Position numbers and translations under genes: made by a program. Of a stretch of DNA of 64,000 bases, positions 51,301 to 58,928 are shown piece after piece; position 1 is the first letter of the stretch, and the number at the start of each line of letters is the position of its first letter. This DNA is from Neobacillus notoginsengisoli. Lineage in GTDB: Bacteria > Bacillota > Bacilli > Bacillales > Cytobacillaceae. The stretch is taken from contig NZ_QWEG01000004.1 of NCBI RefSeq assembly GCF_003515685.1, positions 62,001 to 126,000 on the forward strand. Reading direction: 5' to 3'. The notes under the pieces are model-generated. The model was given only the letters and a program-made list of their open reading frames with translations, had not been told where the DNA came from and made no database searches.

Positions 51301-51346
51301 CAAAGGGGTGCATGCTGTTAAACCATGCATCCCTTTGCTATTTTTA
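51301..51346 (+). terminator. Terminator/attenuator between peptide and metallopeptidase genes
   Basis: CAAAGGGGTGCATG and CATGCATCCCTTTG form a 14-bp stem with one G-T pair and a nine-base loop, then CTATTTTT. It would give abundant peptide message with limited readthrough into the next gene. Confidence 0.88.
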
Positions 51347-51362
51347 AAAGTTAGGTGAAAAC

Positions 51363-52547
51363 ATGACAATCAATAAAACTTCAAAGATAGTATTAGTACC
51401 AATTGAGTACCATAAGGATAGAACAAACTACATAGTTAAAGACAAAACTTCAGGGGAATTTTATGAAATGCCGGAAATGGCAATAAGGGCAATTAAGTTG
51501 CTGATGGAGGGTCACTCCTTAAATGAGGTGGAAAGACGGCTTAAAACGGCGTACCCGGAAAAAGAGGTAGATATAGTTGATTTTGCCCATCAGCTAATTG
51601 AATTAAATCTCGTAAGCGAAATAGATGGAGTGAAAGTCTCTGCTAAGGAATATAAAACAGAAACCAAGGGCTTTATGTGGATTCCAGTTGGAATAGGTAA
51701 ATTGGCATTTAATAAAGTAAGTTATATTATTTATTCAATATTATTTGTTTTTAACATATTTCTTTTTATAAGAAACCCATCTCTTTTTCCAAGTTATAAA
51801 GACTACTTTGTATTTGATTGGATGTCGTTGAATGTCCTTTTATGGATAGCGGTAGGAATGATTCTACTTTTAATTCATGAATCAGGCCATATTTTAGCTA
51901 TGCGATCCTATAACTTACCGACTCGGCTGAGCATTGGCCATAGGCTGATGTTTCTTGCCCTCGAAACGGATATGGAAGGAACTTGGGGGCTGTCGCCTGC
52001 GCAGAGGAATGTACTTTATTTAGGCGGACTATGTTTAGACTTAGTAATATTAACGTTTGCATTGACTGTCCAAGCTTATTATCTTGAAGGACCAATGTTG
52101 TTACTGGCAATAATGAAAATCATAGTAATTGATATTTTTATACGATTTGTTTTTCAGTGCGGCGTTTTTATGAAAACGGATTTGTATTTTGTATTAGAAA
52201 ATATTACTGGAAGCTATAACTTAATGGAAAATGCACATCATTTGATAAAAAGTTGGTTTAAAAGGACTACTAGAAAAGTTGGCGAGGTTTCGTATGAACA
52301 TGAGAAAAAAACCATCGCTTTCTATAGTATTATATACTTCCTTGGGGTGTTTTTAACAATTTCCATTTTTGTTTTATTTTCAATTCCCCAGATTTTTATT
52401 ACTTTCAGCCATTCCATTGAAAGGTTGGGTAGCCCGCTGTTTTCGAAGGAGTTTTTAGATGGTGCTATTGTTTTACTTCAAACAATGACGGGCCTATCTC
52501 TTCTCCTCTACTCCTGGAACAAAAAATATCGCCTAGGTAAAGATTAA
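51363..52547 (+). CDS. Membrane M50-type metallopeptidase with PqqD-like N-terminus (YydH-like)
   Basis: 394 residues. Residues ~15-100 look like a PqqD/RiPP-recognition winged helix: DKTSGEFYEMPEMAIRAIKLLMEG, then DFAHQLIELNLV. A polytopic membrane part follows with the zinc motif HESGH (172-176) and a later Asp in FMKTDLYFVLEN (Asp273), the usual third ligand of this peptide zinc metalloprotease group. About eight TM helices. Comparable proteins (YydH) process or export ribosomal peptides. Here the 22-residue peptide gene directly upstream is the obvious substrate. The ATG follows AGGTGAAAAC. Confidence 0.82.
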   Translation: MTINKTSKIVLVPIEYHKDRTNYIVKDKTSGEFYEMPEMAIRAIKLLMEGHSLNEVERRLKTAYPEKEVDIVDFAHQLIELNLVSEIDGVKVSAKEYKTETKGFMWIPVGIGKLAFNKVSYIIYSILFVFNIFLFIRNPSLFPSYKDYFVFDWMSLNVLLWIAVGMILLLIHESGHILAMRSYNLPTRLSIGHRLMFLALETDMEGTWGLSPAQRNVLYLGGLCLDLVILTFALTVQAYYLEGPMLLLAIMKIIVIDIFIRFVFQCGVFMKTDLYFVLENITGSYNLMENAHHLIKSWFKRTTRKVGEVSYEHEKKTIAFYSIIYFLGVFLTISIFVLFSIPQIFITFSHSIERLGSPLFSKEFLDGAIVLLQTMTGLSLLLYSWNKKYRLGKD

Positions 52548-52616
52548 TATTTATTGAAGCTATCTGGTTTTGAACTGGATGGCTTTTTGATTATTTAATT
52601 CGGGCAAGTCCCCATG

Positions 52617-52868
52617 TTGGGACAGAGATTCAGAGAATTAAGCGTTCACTGTTCTAAGTTGTCCCATGTTGGGACAGAAATTCAAAAAATCACGCGTTAA
52701 TTGTCCCAAGCTGACCTTTGTTCGGACAGAGCTTCAAAGAATATCGTGTTCTTTTTCCCAAGAACCACCAAGTTCGAACAGAACCCCACAAAAAAACCGC
52801 GTTCCTTGCCCGAAGATATTTCCGAGTTCAGATCGAGATTCAGCAAATCGCATTTTCAATGTCCGAAC
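52617..52868. repeat. Tandem array 4: five decaying 52-bp units
   Basis: TTGGGACA or TTCGGACA-like starts lie at 52617, 52669, 52721 and 52773 (exactly 52 bp), with a diverged fifth at about 52827. Units share GACAGA(G/A)(A/C)TTCA(G/A)A(G/A)AAT. Early units form GTCCCA-tgt-TGGGAC across the unit joint. The sequence is related to array 1 (TTCGGACAG) but strongly degraded. It fills most of the 52548-53056 gap together with the regulatory region before 53057. Confidence 0.8.
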
Positions 52869-52948
52869 CCGAGCCTCATAAACAACAGCACCCCCTGCTT
52901 CCAATCCCACCTTTGTGTCAAAACTATGTCAAAACCTCAAGAACTCAG

Positions 52949-53013
52949 GGGATTTCCCCCGGAGGATGGGGGAATACCCTGATGCAAGCAAACAGCCTTT
53001 ATTTCCTACAATA
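52949..53013 (+). promoter_or_regulatory. Candidate regulator sites and -10 box of the molybdoenzyme operon
   Basis: GGGG-ATTT-CCCC (52949-52960) and GGG-AATA-CCCT (52971-52981) are two GGG-N4-CCC dyads whose centres are 21 bp apart, two helical turns. The known NreC box is TAGGG-N4-CCCTA. A TACAAT at 53008-53013 could be the -10, without a -35, as expected for an activated promoter. The NreC-like regulator is encoded at 58929-59582. Confidence 0.55.
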
Positions 53014-53056
53014 AGAGTAACGAATTGAACAGTACATTTTTTTAGGAGGAACTCTT

Positions 53057-54139
53057 ATGCAGGCAAATCTTGAAACTGTAAAAAAACCCGGCCGGTCTGT
53101 CAATGATGCTTTTGCATCCCATTTTGCCAAATCGATGTTTTTGGCGGTGAGCGGGCTTGTCATCCTATCTTTCATTGGAACGAGGATGTTCACACACGTT
53201 GATTTAAATCTCTATGGCTATATGGTTGGAACGATTGTTTTCCTCGGCGGATTTTTCTACCGGTTCATTGCCTGGGGAGAGAGGCCTCCGACAAAAATCT
53301 TTATCAAAAAAGGCATCAAGCTTCTGTTTAGGAGATCAACTCCTAAAACAGCTACCGAACAGCTGGTGACCTATCGGTTCATATGGAACCGAGGCCTGTA
53401 CCGCTGGACACAGCATATTATGATGGGCTGGGGCTGCGTCCTTGCCCTCCTGGTTACGTTCCCACTTGTCTTTGGCTGGATGTATTTCACAATGGCTGAC
53501 AATGGCATGTATACAATTGTGCTAATGGGCATGAACATCATGACCGTTCCAGCTGACGGTTTTATCGCATTTATGTCCTATAACGCTTTAAATATTTCTG
53601 CGCTCATGGTCATCACGGGCGTTTCAATGGCACTGTACCGCCGCCTGAAGAATATGCAGGCTCGCGCGGAGCAAACGTTCATGTACGACTTCCTGCCGCT
53701 CTACCTGTTGCTGTTTGTATCAATTACAGGCCTTGCGCTGACATTCATTAATATCGCGCTGCACGGCTTCGGCCACCAGGCAATGTCGCTAATCCATCAG
53801 TACTCTGTTATTGTCACACTGATTTACATGCCGTTTGGAAAGCTTGCACATATCCCGTTCCGGCCGCTGAGCGTTTTCGCAAGAAATTACCGTGAACACT
53901 ATGCCGAGCAGGCGACAAAGGAATGTAAAGTTTGCGGAACAGGCTTCGTATCTGTCGAGCAATCGAATGATGTGATCGATGTACTCGGAACGAACGAGAT
54001 AGAATTCGCAGCCAAGGAAGGCTTCCATCTTGCAGAGCTTTGCCTTCCGTGCCGCCGGAAATACCGGATCGCACAGTTCTCCGGAATTGCGACCCATCAA
54101 GTGAAAGTCAAGGAGGCCCACCAGAATGCAAAAGGCTGA
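53057..54139 (+). CDS. Membrane cytochrome-b-like subunit with C-terminal double CxxC
   Basis: 360 residues. Six or more TM helices (~22-275) with histidines in WTQHIMMGWG, NIALHGFGHQAM, LIHQYSVIV and FGKLAHIPFRP that could bind heme b, as in NarI- or hydrogenase-type cytochromes b. A soluble tail carries CKVC (290-293) and CLPC (329-332), fit for a zinc or iron site. It opens the operon (AGGAGGAACTCTT before ATG) and overlaps the molybdoenzyme gene by 14 bp. The likely role is quinol oxidation at the membrane and electron delivery to the complex. Heme ligation is inferred. Confidence 0.65.
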   Translation: MQANLETVKKPGRSVNDAFASHFAKSMFLAVSGLVILSFIGTRMFTHVDLNLYGYMVGTIVFLGGFFYRFIAWGERPPTKIFIKKGIKLLFRRSTPKTATEQLVTYRFIWNRGLYRWTQHIMMGWGCVLALLVTFPLVFGWMYFTMADNGMYTIVLMGMNIMTVPADGFIAFMSYNALNISALMVITGVSMALYRRLKNMQARAEQTFMYDFLPLYLLLFVSITGLALTFINIALHGFGHQAMSLIHQYSVIVTLIYMPFGKLAHIPFRPLSVFARNYREHYAEQATKECKVCGTGFVSVEQSNDVIDVLGTNEIEFAAKEGFHLAELCLPCRRKYRIAQFSGIATHQVKVKEAHQNAKG

Positions 54140-56330
54140 GTACAGAAATGAACGAGATAAATTTTTCAAGGAAGTTGAAAACCTCACCCATCCGAACGAA
54201 ACACTCGTGAAAACACACTGCAGCTATTGCGCGATGCAGTGCGGGATGAATTTGAGGGTGAATACAGTTACGAATAAAATCATCGGCGTTGAGCCTCGCT
54301 ACGACTGGCCTGTGACGGTTGGCAAAATGTGCCCGAAAGGCGTGACTGCTTACCAGCAGGTCAACCATCCGGACAGGATTCTAAAGCCATTAATCCGTGA
54401 TGATGCTTCCTTAAAAGGAACGAAAGACGGTTTCCGTGAAGCAACCTGGGAAGAGGCTTACGACCTGATTGTGAAGAATTTCAAAAAACTCCAAGCTGAA
54501 TACGGCAAGGACAGTGTGTCTGTATACGGTGGTGTGTCCATGACAAATGAGAAGTGCTATCTGACAGGGAAATTCGCCCGTGTCGGCCTTCAGACTAGAT
54601 ATATCGATTACAACGGCCGTTTCTGTATGTCGAGCGCGGCTGGCGGACTGAACCGTTCTTTAGGAATCGACCGCGGTTCAACCGTTCCGTGGACGGATGT
54701 CCATGAAACAGACTGCTTATTTCTTGCAGGCAGCAACACAGCAGAATGCCATCCGACTATGATGTTCCGCGTCTGGAACGTTCAGGAACGCGGCGGTTAT
54801 CTCATCATTGCCGACCCGCGTGAAACACCGATTGCCAGAAGAGCTGATGTCCACCTTGACCTGAAGCCGGGCACAGACCTGGCGCTTGCGAACGGGATCG
54901 TCAACCTTCTCATCGAAAGCGGCTATGCCGACGAAGAATTCGTAAACAACCATACAAATGGTTTTGCAGAATTAAAGGAACTTGTAAAAGAATTTACGCC
55001 TGAATATACAAGTGAAATCACAGGGGTTGCACCGGAAAAAATCATCCGTGCCGCCGAGCTGTTTGGCAGGGCGCCGAATGCGATTGTTATGTTCGCCCGC
55101 GGGATTGAGCAGCAGCAAAAAGGCGTTGATAACGTTTCTGCCTATGTGAATATGTCTTTGATTACCGGCAAAATCGGCCGCCCGAAATCCGGCGTCGCAA
55201 CGATTACCGGTCAGGGGAACGGACAGGGCGGACGCGAGCATGGCCAAAAGGCTGATGCGCTACCAGGCTACCGAAAGCTTGCCAATCCTGAACACGTGAA
55301 GGAAGTTGCAGAAGTTTGGGGAATCAAACCGGAAGAAATGCCTCTTCCTGGCGTTTCCGCTTACGAAATGTTCAACCTGATGGAACAAAAAACAATCCGC
55401 GCGCTCTACTTGCTTTGTTCAAACCCGGCCGTTTCCGCGCCGAATTTGAACTATGTACGAGAGCAAATGAAGAACTTGGATTTTATGGTCTGTGTCGATT
55501 TCTATCTGTCCGAATCAGCTGAATTCGCTGATGTCATCCTGCCGACAACCACTTGGGCGGAGGACGAAGGAACAACGACAAACGTGGAAGGCCGGATTAT
55601 TAAAATCAACCGCGCCCAAGCTCCACTTGGAGAGTCAAAGCCAGATTGGCAGATTCAAATTGAAATTGCTGAGCGGATGGGAAGAGGCGAGTATTTCTCC
55701 CACCTGAAAACACCGCTCGATATTTTCAATGAACTCCGCCGCGCTTCAAAAGGCGGAATTGCGGATTACTACGGAGTAACATGGGAAAAGATAGAGAAAC
55801 AGGATGGCGTATTCTGGCCGTGCAAGAGCGAGGACGACCATGGGACCCCACATCTTTTCCTTGATAAAAAGTTTTACCACCCGGATGGAAAGGCAAAGCT
55901 GTTTGCCCTTCCATATACACCGCCTGCCGAGGAGCCTGATAAGGAATTCCCGCTCCGTTTGACAACTGGCCGTGTTGTGTACCATTACTTATCAGGCAAT
56001 CAAACTAGAAGAATTCCATTTTTGCACGATATGTGCCCTGACCCGTTTGTCGAGGTTCATCCAGAAACAGCAGCGAAATACGGAATAGAGCATGAGGAGA
56101 GAGTCCTCCTGTATACCCGGCGCGGTGAAGCGGTCTATCAGGTAAAGATTACAGAAGCAATCCGGAAAGATACAGTATTTGTCCCGTATTCTTGGGGACA
56201 TGAAAAATCTATCAACCTATTGACAATCCCGGCGCTTGACCCGATCAGCAGGATGCCGGAATTCAAGGCCTGCGCCGCGGAGATAAAAAAGGTGCCTGCC
56301 GAAAAACATGACTTAAAGAAGGTGCAATGA
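54126..56330 (+). CDS. Molybdopterin oxidoreductase, NasC/NarB-like (probable nitrate reductase)
   Basis: 734 residues. The N-terminal [4Fe-4S] motif is C32-x2-C35-x3-C39 with C69 (HCSYCAMQCGMNL, KMCPKG). GRFCMSSAAGGLNRSLG contains the Cys expected to bind Mo, as in Nap/Nas enzymes. GQGNGQGGREHGQKADALPGYR and ATTWAEDEGTTTNVEGR match the Nas family. There is no Tat signal, so the active site is cytoplasmic. It is the second gene of the cluster and overlaps both neighbours. Control genes resembling NreABC make nitrate the best substrate guess. Other oxyanions or a formate-dehydrogenase-like role cannot be excluded. Confidence 0.8.
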   Translation: MQKAEYRNERDKFFKEVENLTHPNETLVKTHCSYCAMQCGMNLRVNTVTNKIIGVEPRYDWPVTVGKMCPKGVTAYQQVNHPDRILKPLIRDDASLKGTKDGFREATWEEAYDLIVKNFKKLQAEYGKDSVSVYGGVSMTNEKCYLTGKFARVGLQTRYIDYNGRFCMSSAAGGLNRSLGIDRGSTVPWTDVHETDCLFLAGSNTAECHPTMMFRVWNVQERGGYLIIADPRETPIARRADVHLDLKPGTDLALANGIVNLLIESGYADEEFVNNHTNGFAELKELVKEFTPEYTSEITGVAPEKIIRAAELFGRAPNAIVMFARGIEQQQKGVDNVSAYVNMSLITGKIGRPKSGVATITGQGNGQGGREHGQKADALPGYRKLANPEHVKEVAEVWGIKPEEMPLPGVSAYEMFNLMEQKTIRALYLLCSNPAVSAPNLNYVREQMKNLDFMVCVDFYLSESAEFADVILPTTTWAEDEGTTTNVEGRIIKINRAQAPLGESKPDWQIQIEIAERMGRGEYFSHLKTPLDIFNELRRASKGGIADYYGVTWEKIEKQDGVFWPCKSEDDHGTPHLFLDKKFYHPDGKAKLFALPYTPPAEEPDKEFPLRLTTGRVVYHYLSGNQTRRIPFLHDMCPDPFVEVHPETAAKYGIEHEERVLLYTRRGEAVYQVKITEAIRKDTVFVPYSWGHEKSINLLTIPALDPISRMPEFKACAAEIKKVPAEKHDLKKVQ

Positions 56331-56893
56331 TGAATAAGAGGCTGTATATAGAACTTGAAAACTGTATAGGATGCCGCTCATGCCTTGCTGCCTGCACACA
56401 GTGCGGCGGGCATGAAGAGCGGAACCGGAACTACGTTTACGACGTAAACCCGCTTGTTGACCGGCAGACCATGCCTCTTATGTGCCTTCACTGTGTGAAT
56501 CCGGCATGTGCAAGGAGCTGCCCGGCCCAGGCCATCCAAATCCACGAAACAGGTGCGGTCCTTTCCGCTCTAGTTGAAAAGTGCATCGGCTGCCAAAACT
56601 GTACAATTGCCTGCCCGTACGGCATTCCGAAGTTTGATACCGAGCAGAATCTGATGTATAAGTGCGACTTGTGTATCGATCGCTCCAAAGATGGAATTCC
56701 GCCAATGTGCGCGAGCGTCTGCCCTACGAACACGCTGCAGTGGCTGACGGATGAGGAAATTGACGCGAAGAGAGAACAGTTTAATCTTGATAACGGTGGA
56801 AAATGGGTGACTAGCCTGCCGTACCTTGAAGGGGAAACAAATGTAAAAGTGAACCTGCCAGGCATCCTGCAGGGCGTCACGAAATTGTTTTAG
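56327..56893 (+). CDS. Polyferredoxin electron-transfer subunit (four [4Fe-4S] motifs)
   Basis: 188 residues of the DmsB/NrfC/HybA type. Cysteine groups are IGCRSCLAACTQC, LMCLHCVNPACARSCP, KCIGCQNCTIACP and YKCDLCIDR...PMCASVCP, together able to hold four [4Fe-4S] clusters. The ATG overlaps the molybdoenzyme stop (ATGA), so the two are made together. It would wire the Rieske and cytochrome subunits to the Mo site. No signal sequence, so cytoplasmic side. Confidence 0.87.
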   Translation: MMNKRLYIELENCIGCRSCLAACTQCGGHEERNRNYVYDVNPLVDRQTMPLMCLHCVNPACARSCPAQAIQIHETGAVLSALVEKCIGCQNCTIACPYGIPKFDTEQNLMYKCDLCIDRSKDGIPPMCASVCPTNTLQWLTDEEIDAKREQFNLDNGGKWVTSLPYLEGETNVKVNLPGILQGVTKLF

Positions 56894-56904
56894 GAGGGAT
56901 TGCC

Positions 56905-57429
56905 ATGACAGAGAAAAATAATAAAATCCCGTTCGAAGAAGATAATTATACACATAACATAAATCGCAGCAACGAGCGGAAGCTGGACCGGCGCGGCTTC
57001 ATGAAAACACTTGTCGGAGCGGCGGGCGTCTTCGCCGTTTCCTCCCTGCCGTGGGGAGCGATGGCCGCAAAGGAACTGATGGGCCTCGGTGAAAAAGAAT
57101 ATCCGCGCAAAAAAATCGCCAGCCTTGATTCGGTAGCGGTTGGTGACGCAGTCGAATTCGCCTTCCCCGGCGAGCATGACAGCGCGATTATGATCAGATT
57201 GTCCGAAAAGAAATTCGTTGCGTACCAAAATGCATGCACACACCTGCGCTGCCCGGTTTTCTGGAACAAAGAAGAAAATGACTTGCTTTGCCCGTGCCAC
57301 CATGGCAAGTTCGATGTGGAGACTGGAGCGCCGACGGCCGGCCCGCCTAGAAGGCCGCTTCCTGAGATTTTTGTAAAGGTTGACAAAGGGGCAGTTTACG
57401 CGACTGGGGTGAAGCGCTATGAAGCCTAG
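56905..57429 (+). CDS. Tat-targeted Rieske [2Fe-2S] protein
   Basis: 174 residues. A twin-arginine motif LDRRGFMKTL (Arg29-Arg30) followed by a hydrophobic helix (AAGVFAVSSLPW) shows export in folded form, probably staying anchored. Rieske ligands are C111-x-H113 and C129-x-C131-H132, with C116 and C131 placed for the disulfide of quinol-oxidase-type Rieske proteins. The cluster would face outside, opposite the cytoplasmic Mo subunit. AGGAGGGATTGCC precedes the ATG. It overlaps the next gene by 11 bp. Confidence 0.9.
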   Translation: MTEKNNKIPFEEDNYTHNINRSNERKLDRRGFMKTLVGAAGVFAVSSLPWGAMAAKELMGLGEKEYPRKKIASLDSVAVGDAVEFAFPGEHDSAIMIRLSEKKFVAYQNACTHLRCPVFWNKEENDLLCPCHHGKFDVETGAPTAGPPRRPLPEIFVKVDKGAVYATGVKRYEA

Positions 57430-57619
57430 TACACTGAATTTCGTTCTCCTGTGCGCAATCCTGATGCTGAACATTGTGTGTACCCACTTCATGGTCCAGC
57501 AGTACTTTTTCGAAAACTATGCCAACTCGCTGATTTTTGGGGCTTTGAACATCGTCCTTTTTCCGCTCGCTCTTACCATTTACAAAAGGGACCGCAAGCT
57601 GGAGCGTGAAAGCAAATGA
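57419..57619 (+). CDS. Small two-TM membrane protein
   Basis: 66 residues, with two hydrophobic helices (FVLLCAILMLNIVCTHFMV, ~8-26, and SLIFGALNIVLFPLALTIY, ~37-55) and a basic tail KRDRKLERESK. No family recognised. It overlaps the Rieske gene and, by ATGA, the next gene, so it is a core part of the operon and may be a small subunit of the membrane complex. Confidence 0.7.
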   Translation: MKPSTLNFVLLCAILMLNIVCTHFMVQQYFFENYANSLIFGALNIVLFPLALTIYKRDRKLERESK

Positions 57620-57930
57620 TGAACAGCGAAACGTACATCGACTTTTGTTTTGCCAGAAAGGAAGAAGGAAACTTCTCGGCGGAAGTAGACAGTCTCTTGA
57701 AGGACCTCTTTACCGGCAAGCGGCTGAAATGGTATCTTGAAGAAAAAATGGCTGATGGGGCCGATGTTGTCATTGCAGAAATCAAGGGAATGTCGCCTTT
57801 CCAGTCTGAGGAAGAAACGGTTGAGTTCATTGAAACACATGCAGGCGAAGCGTTCTGGGAGTATCTCCAGGGGTATAAAATTTTTGTTTATCCGAACAAG
57901 AGAGGGTGCGGCAGCTGTGGATCACATTAA
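57616..57930 (+). CDS. Small soluble operon protein ending CGSCGSH
   Basis: 104 residues, mixed alpha/beta, acidic, without TM. The start is TYIDFCFARKEEGNFSAEVD and the end is FVYPNKRGCGSCGSH, a short Cys/His tail that could bind a metal or cluster. Unknown family. It overlaps its neighbours on both sides (4 bp with the TM protein, 14 bp with the next gene). A maturation factor or chaperone for the oxidoreductase is a reasonable guess but is not shown. Confidence 0.68.
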   Translation: MMNSETYIDFCFARKEEGNFSAEVDSLLKDLFTGKRLKWYLEEKMADGADVVIAEIKGMSPFQSEEETVEFIETHAGEAFWEYLQGYKIFVYPNKRGCGSCGSH

Positions 57931-58198
57931 GCATAAAAACCTCAAGCGCTTTGAAGGGACAATAGTCGAACTTGCCATCAAGGACAAAGAAGGCAGCGAC
58001 CAGGCACCGGCCATCCGGAAAACGATTAAATATGTGCTCATGTGCCCGGACGGCACCCATGTACGTTTTTATTTTGACAAAAATAAATTCCTGGCTGTGC
58101 CGGTGACAAGTGAATTTGGCGGCTCGGAAGATGAATTGACTGCATACGACGCAGGCAGCGGCCTGTCTTACGCGGTCAAAATAATAGACCGCGGATAG
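57917..58198 (+). CDS. Small beta-rich operon protein
   Basis: 93 residues from a GTG that follows GAGGGTG by 8 bp and lies inside the end of the previous gene. The sequence (LKRFEGTIVELAIKDKEG, IKYVLMCPDGTHVRFYFDKNKFLAVPV) suggests a small beta-barrel. No family recognised. Longer in-frame reading upstream overlaps the whole previous gene and was rejected. Last of the seven structural genes before the regulatory genes. Confidence 0.6.
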   Translation: MDHIKHKNLKRFEGTIVELAIKDKEGSDQAPAIRKTIKYVLMCPDGTHVRFYFDKNKFLAVPVTSEFGGSEDELTAYDAGSGLSYAVKIIDRG

Positions 58199-58222
58199 CG
58201 GTTTGAGGAAGGAGGAAGCAAA

Positions 58223-58879
58223 ATGGAGACGTTGTCAGGACAAAAAGAAATCAGCTCGTATATTATCCACTCGCAGGAAGATGAACTGAAAAGGATTGCC
58301 TTGGATCTTCATGAGGGGGTCGGCCAAAATCTGTACAGTGTCTTCAACGGACTGCAATTTATTGAATCCGCGGTGCAGGACCCGGCGATGAAGGAGTATG
58401 TTGCTGAAATGTCCCGGCTGATGGAAAGGACCATTCAAGAAATCCGTCTTCTGTCAGTGGAATTGCATCCTCCTACTTTAAGCACGCTCGGATTTGTGCC
58501 CGCAATCAAAAGTTATATCAAGCTTTATACGTCCACATTTGGCGTCATTGTCGATGTCGAGACGGAAGGGGAAGAGCAGGCCATTTCTGAAAAAGGGCGG
58601 ATCGCGGTATTCCGTGTCTGCCAGGAAGCGCTTGCGAATATCGCAAAGTATGCGGATACGTGCCATGTCAGCATGGCCATCCGCTGGTCAAGTGATGTGC
58701 TCACTGTAGTCATCAAGGATTTCGGGCAAGGCTTCGATTTGGAAGACAGCCCGCAGACGTACCAATCATCCGGACTGGCGGCCATGAAGGAAAGGATGCT
58801 TCTGGCTGGCGGTAATTGCCATATTTCCTCTACAATAGGGGAAGGGACATTGATCGAACTGACCCTGCCGCTCGACTAA
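58223..58879 (+). CDS. Cytoplasmic HisKA_3 histidine kinase without sensor domain
   Basis: 218 residues. The phospho-acceptor region is LKRIALDLHEGVGQNLYSVFNGL, typical of NarX/NreB-type (HisKA_3) kinases, followed by LHPPTLSTLGFVPAIKSY. The HATPase has FRVCQEALANIAKYA, DFGQGFD and GLAAMKERMLLAGG. No sensory part or TM precedes it, so input must come from a partner such as the GAF protein. The ATG follows GGAAGGAGGAAGC. It is the first gene of the regulatory half. Confidence 0.87.
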   Translation: METLSGQKEISSYIIHSQEDELKRIALDLHEGVGQNLYSVFNGLQFIESAVQDPAMKEYVAEMSRLMERTIQEIRLLSVELHPPTLSTLGFVPAIKSYIKLYTSTFGVIVDVETEGEEQAISEKGRIAVFRVCQEALANIAKYADTCHVSMAIRWSSDVLTVVIKDFGQGFDLEDSPQTYQSSGLAAMKERMLLAGGNCHISSTIGEGTLIELTLPLD

Positions 58880-58928
58880 CCGGGCAAGGGGTTTCTTTGT
58901 TTTTAGCGATTGTAAAGGGGAGTTTGCT

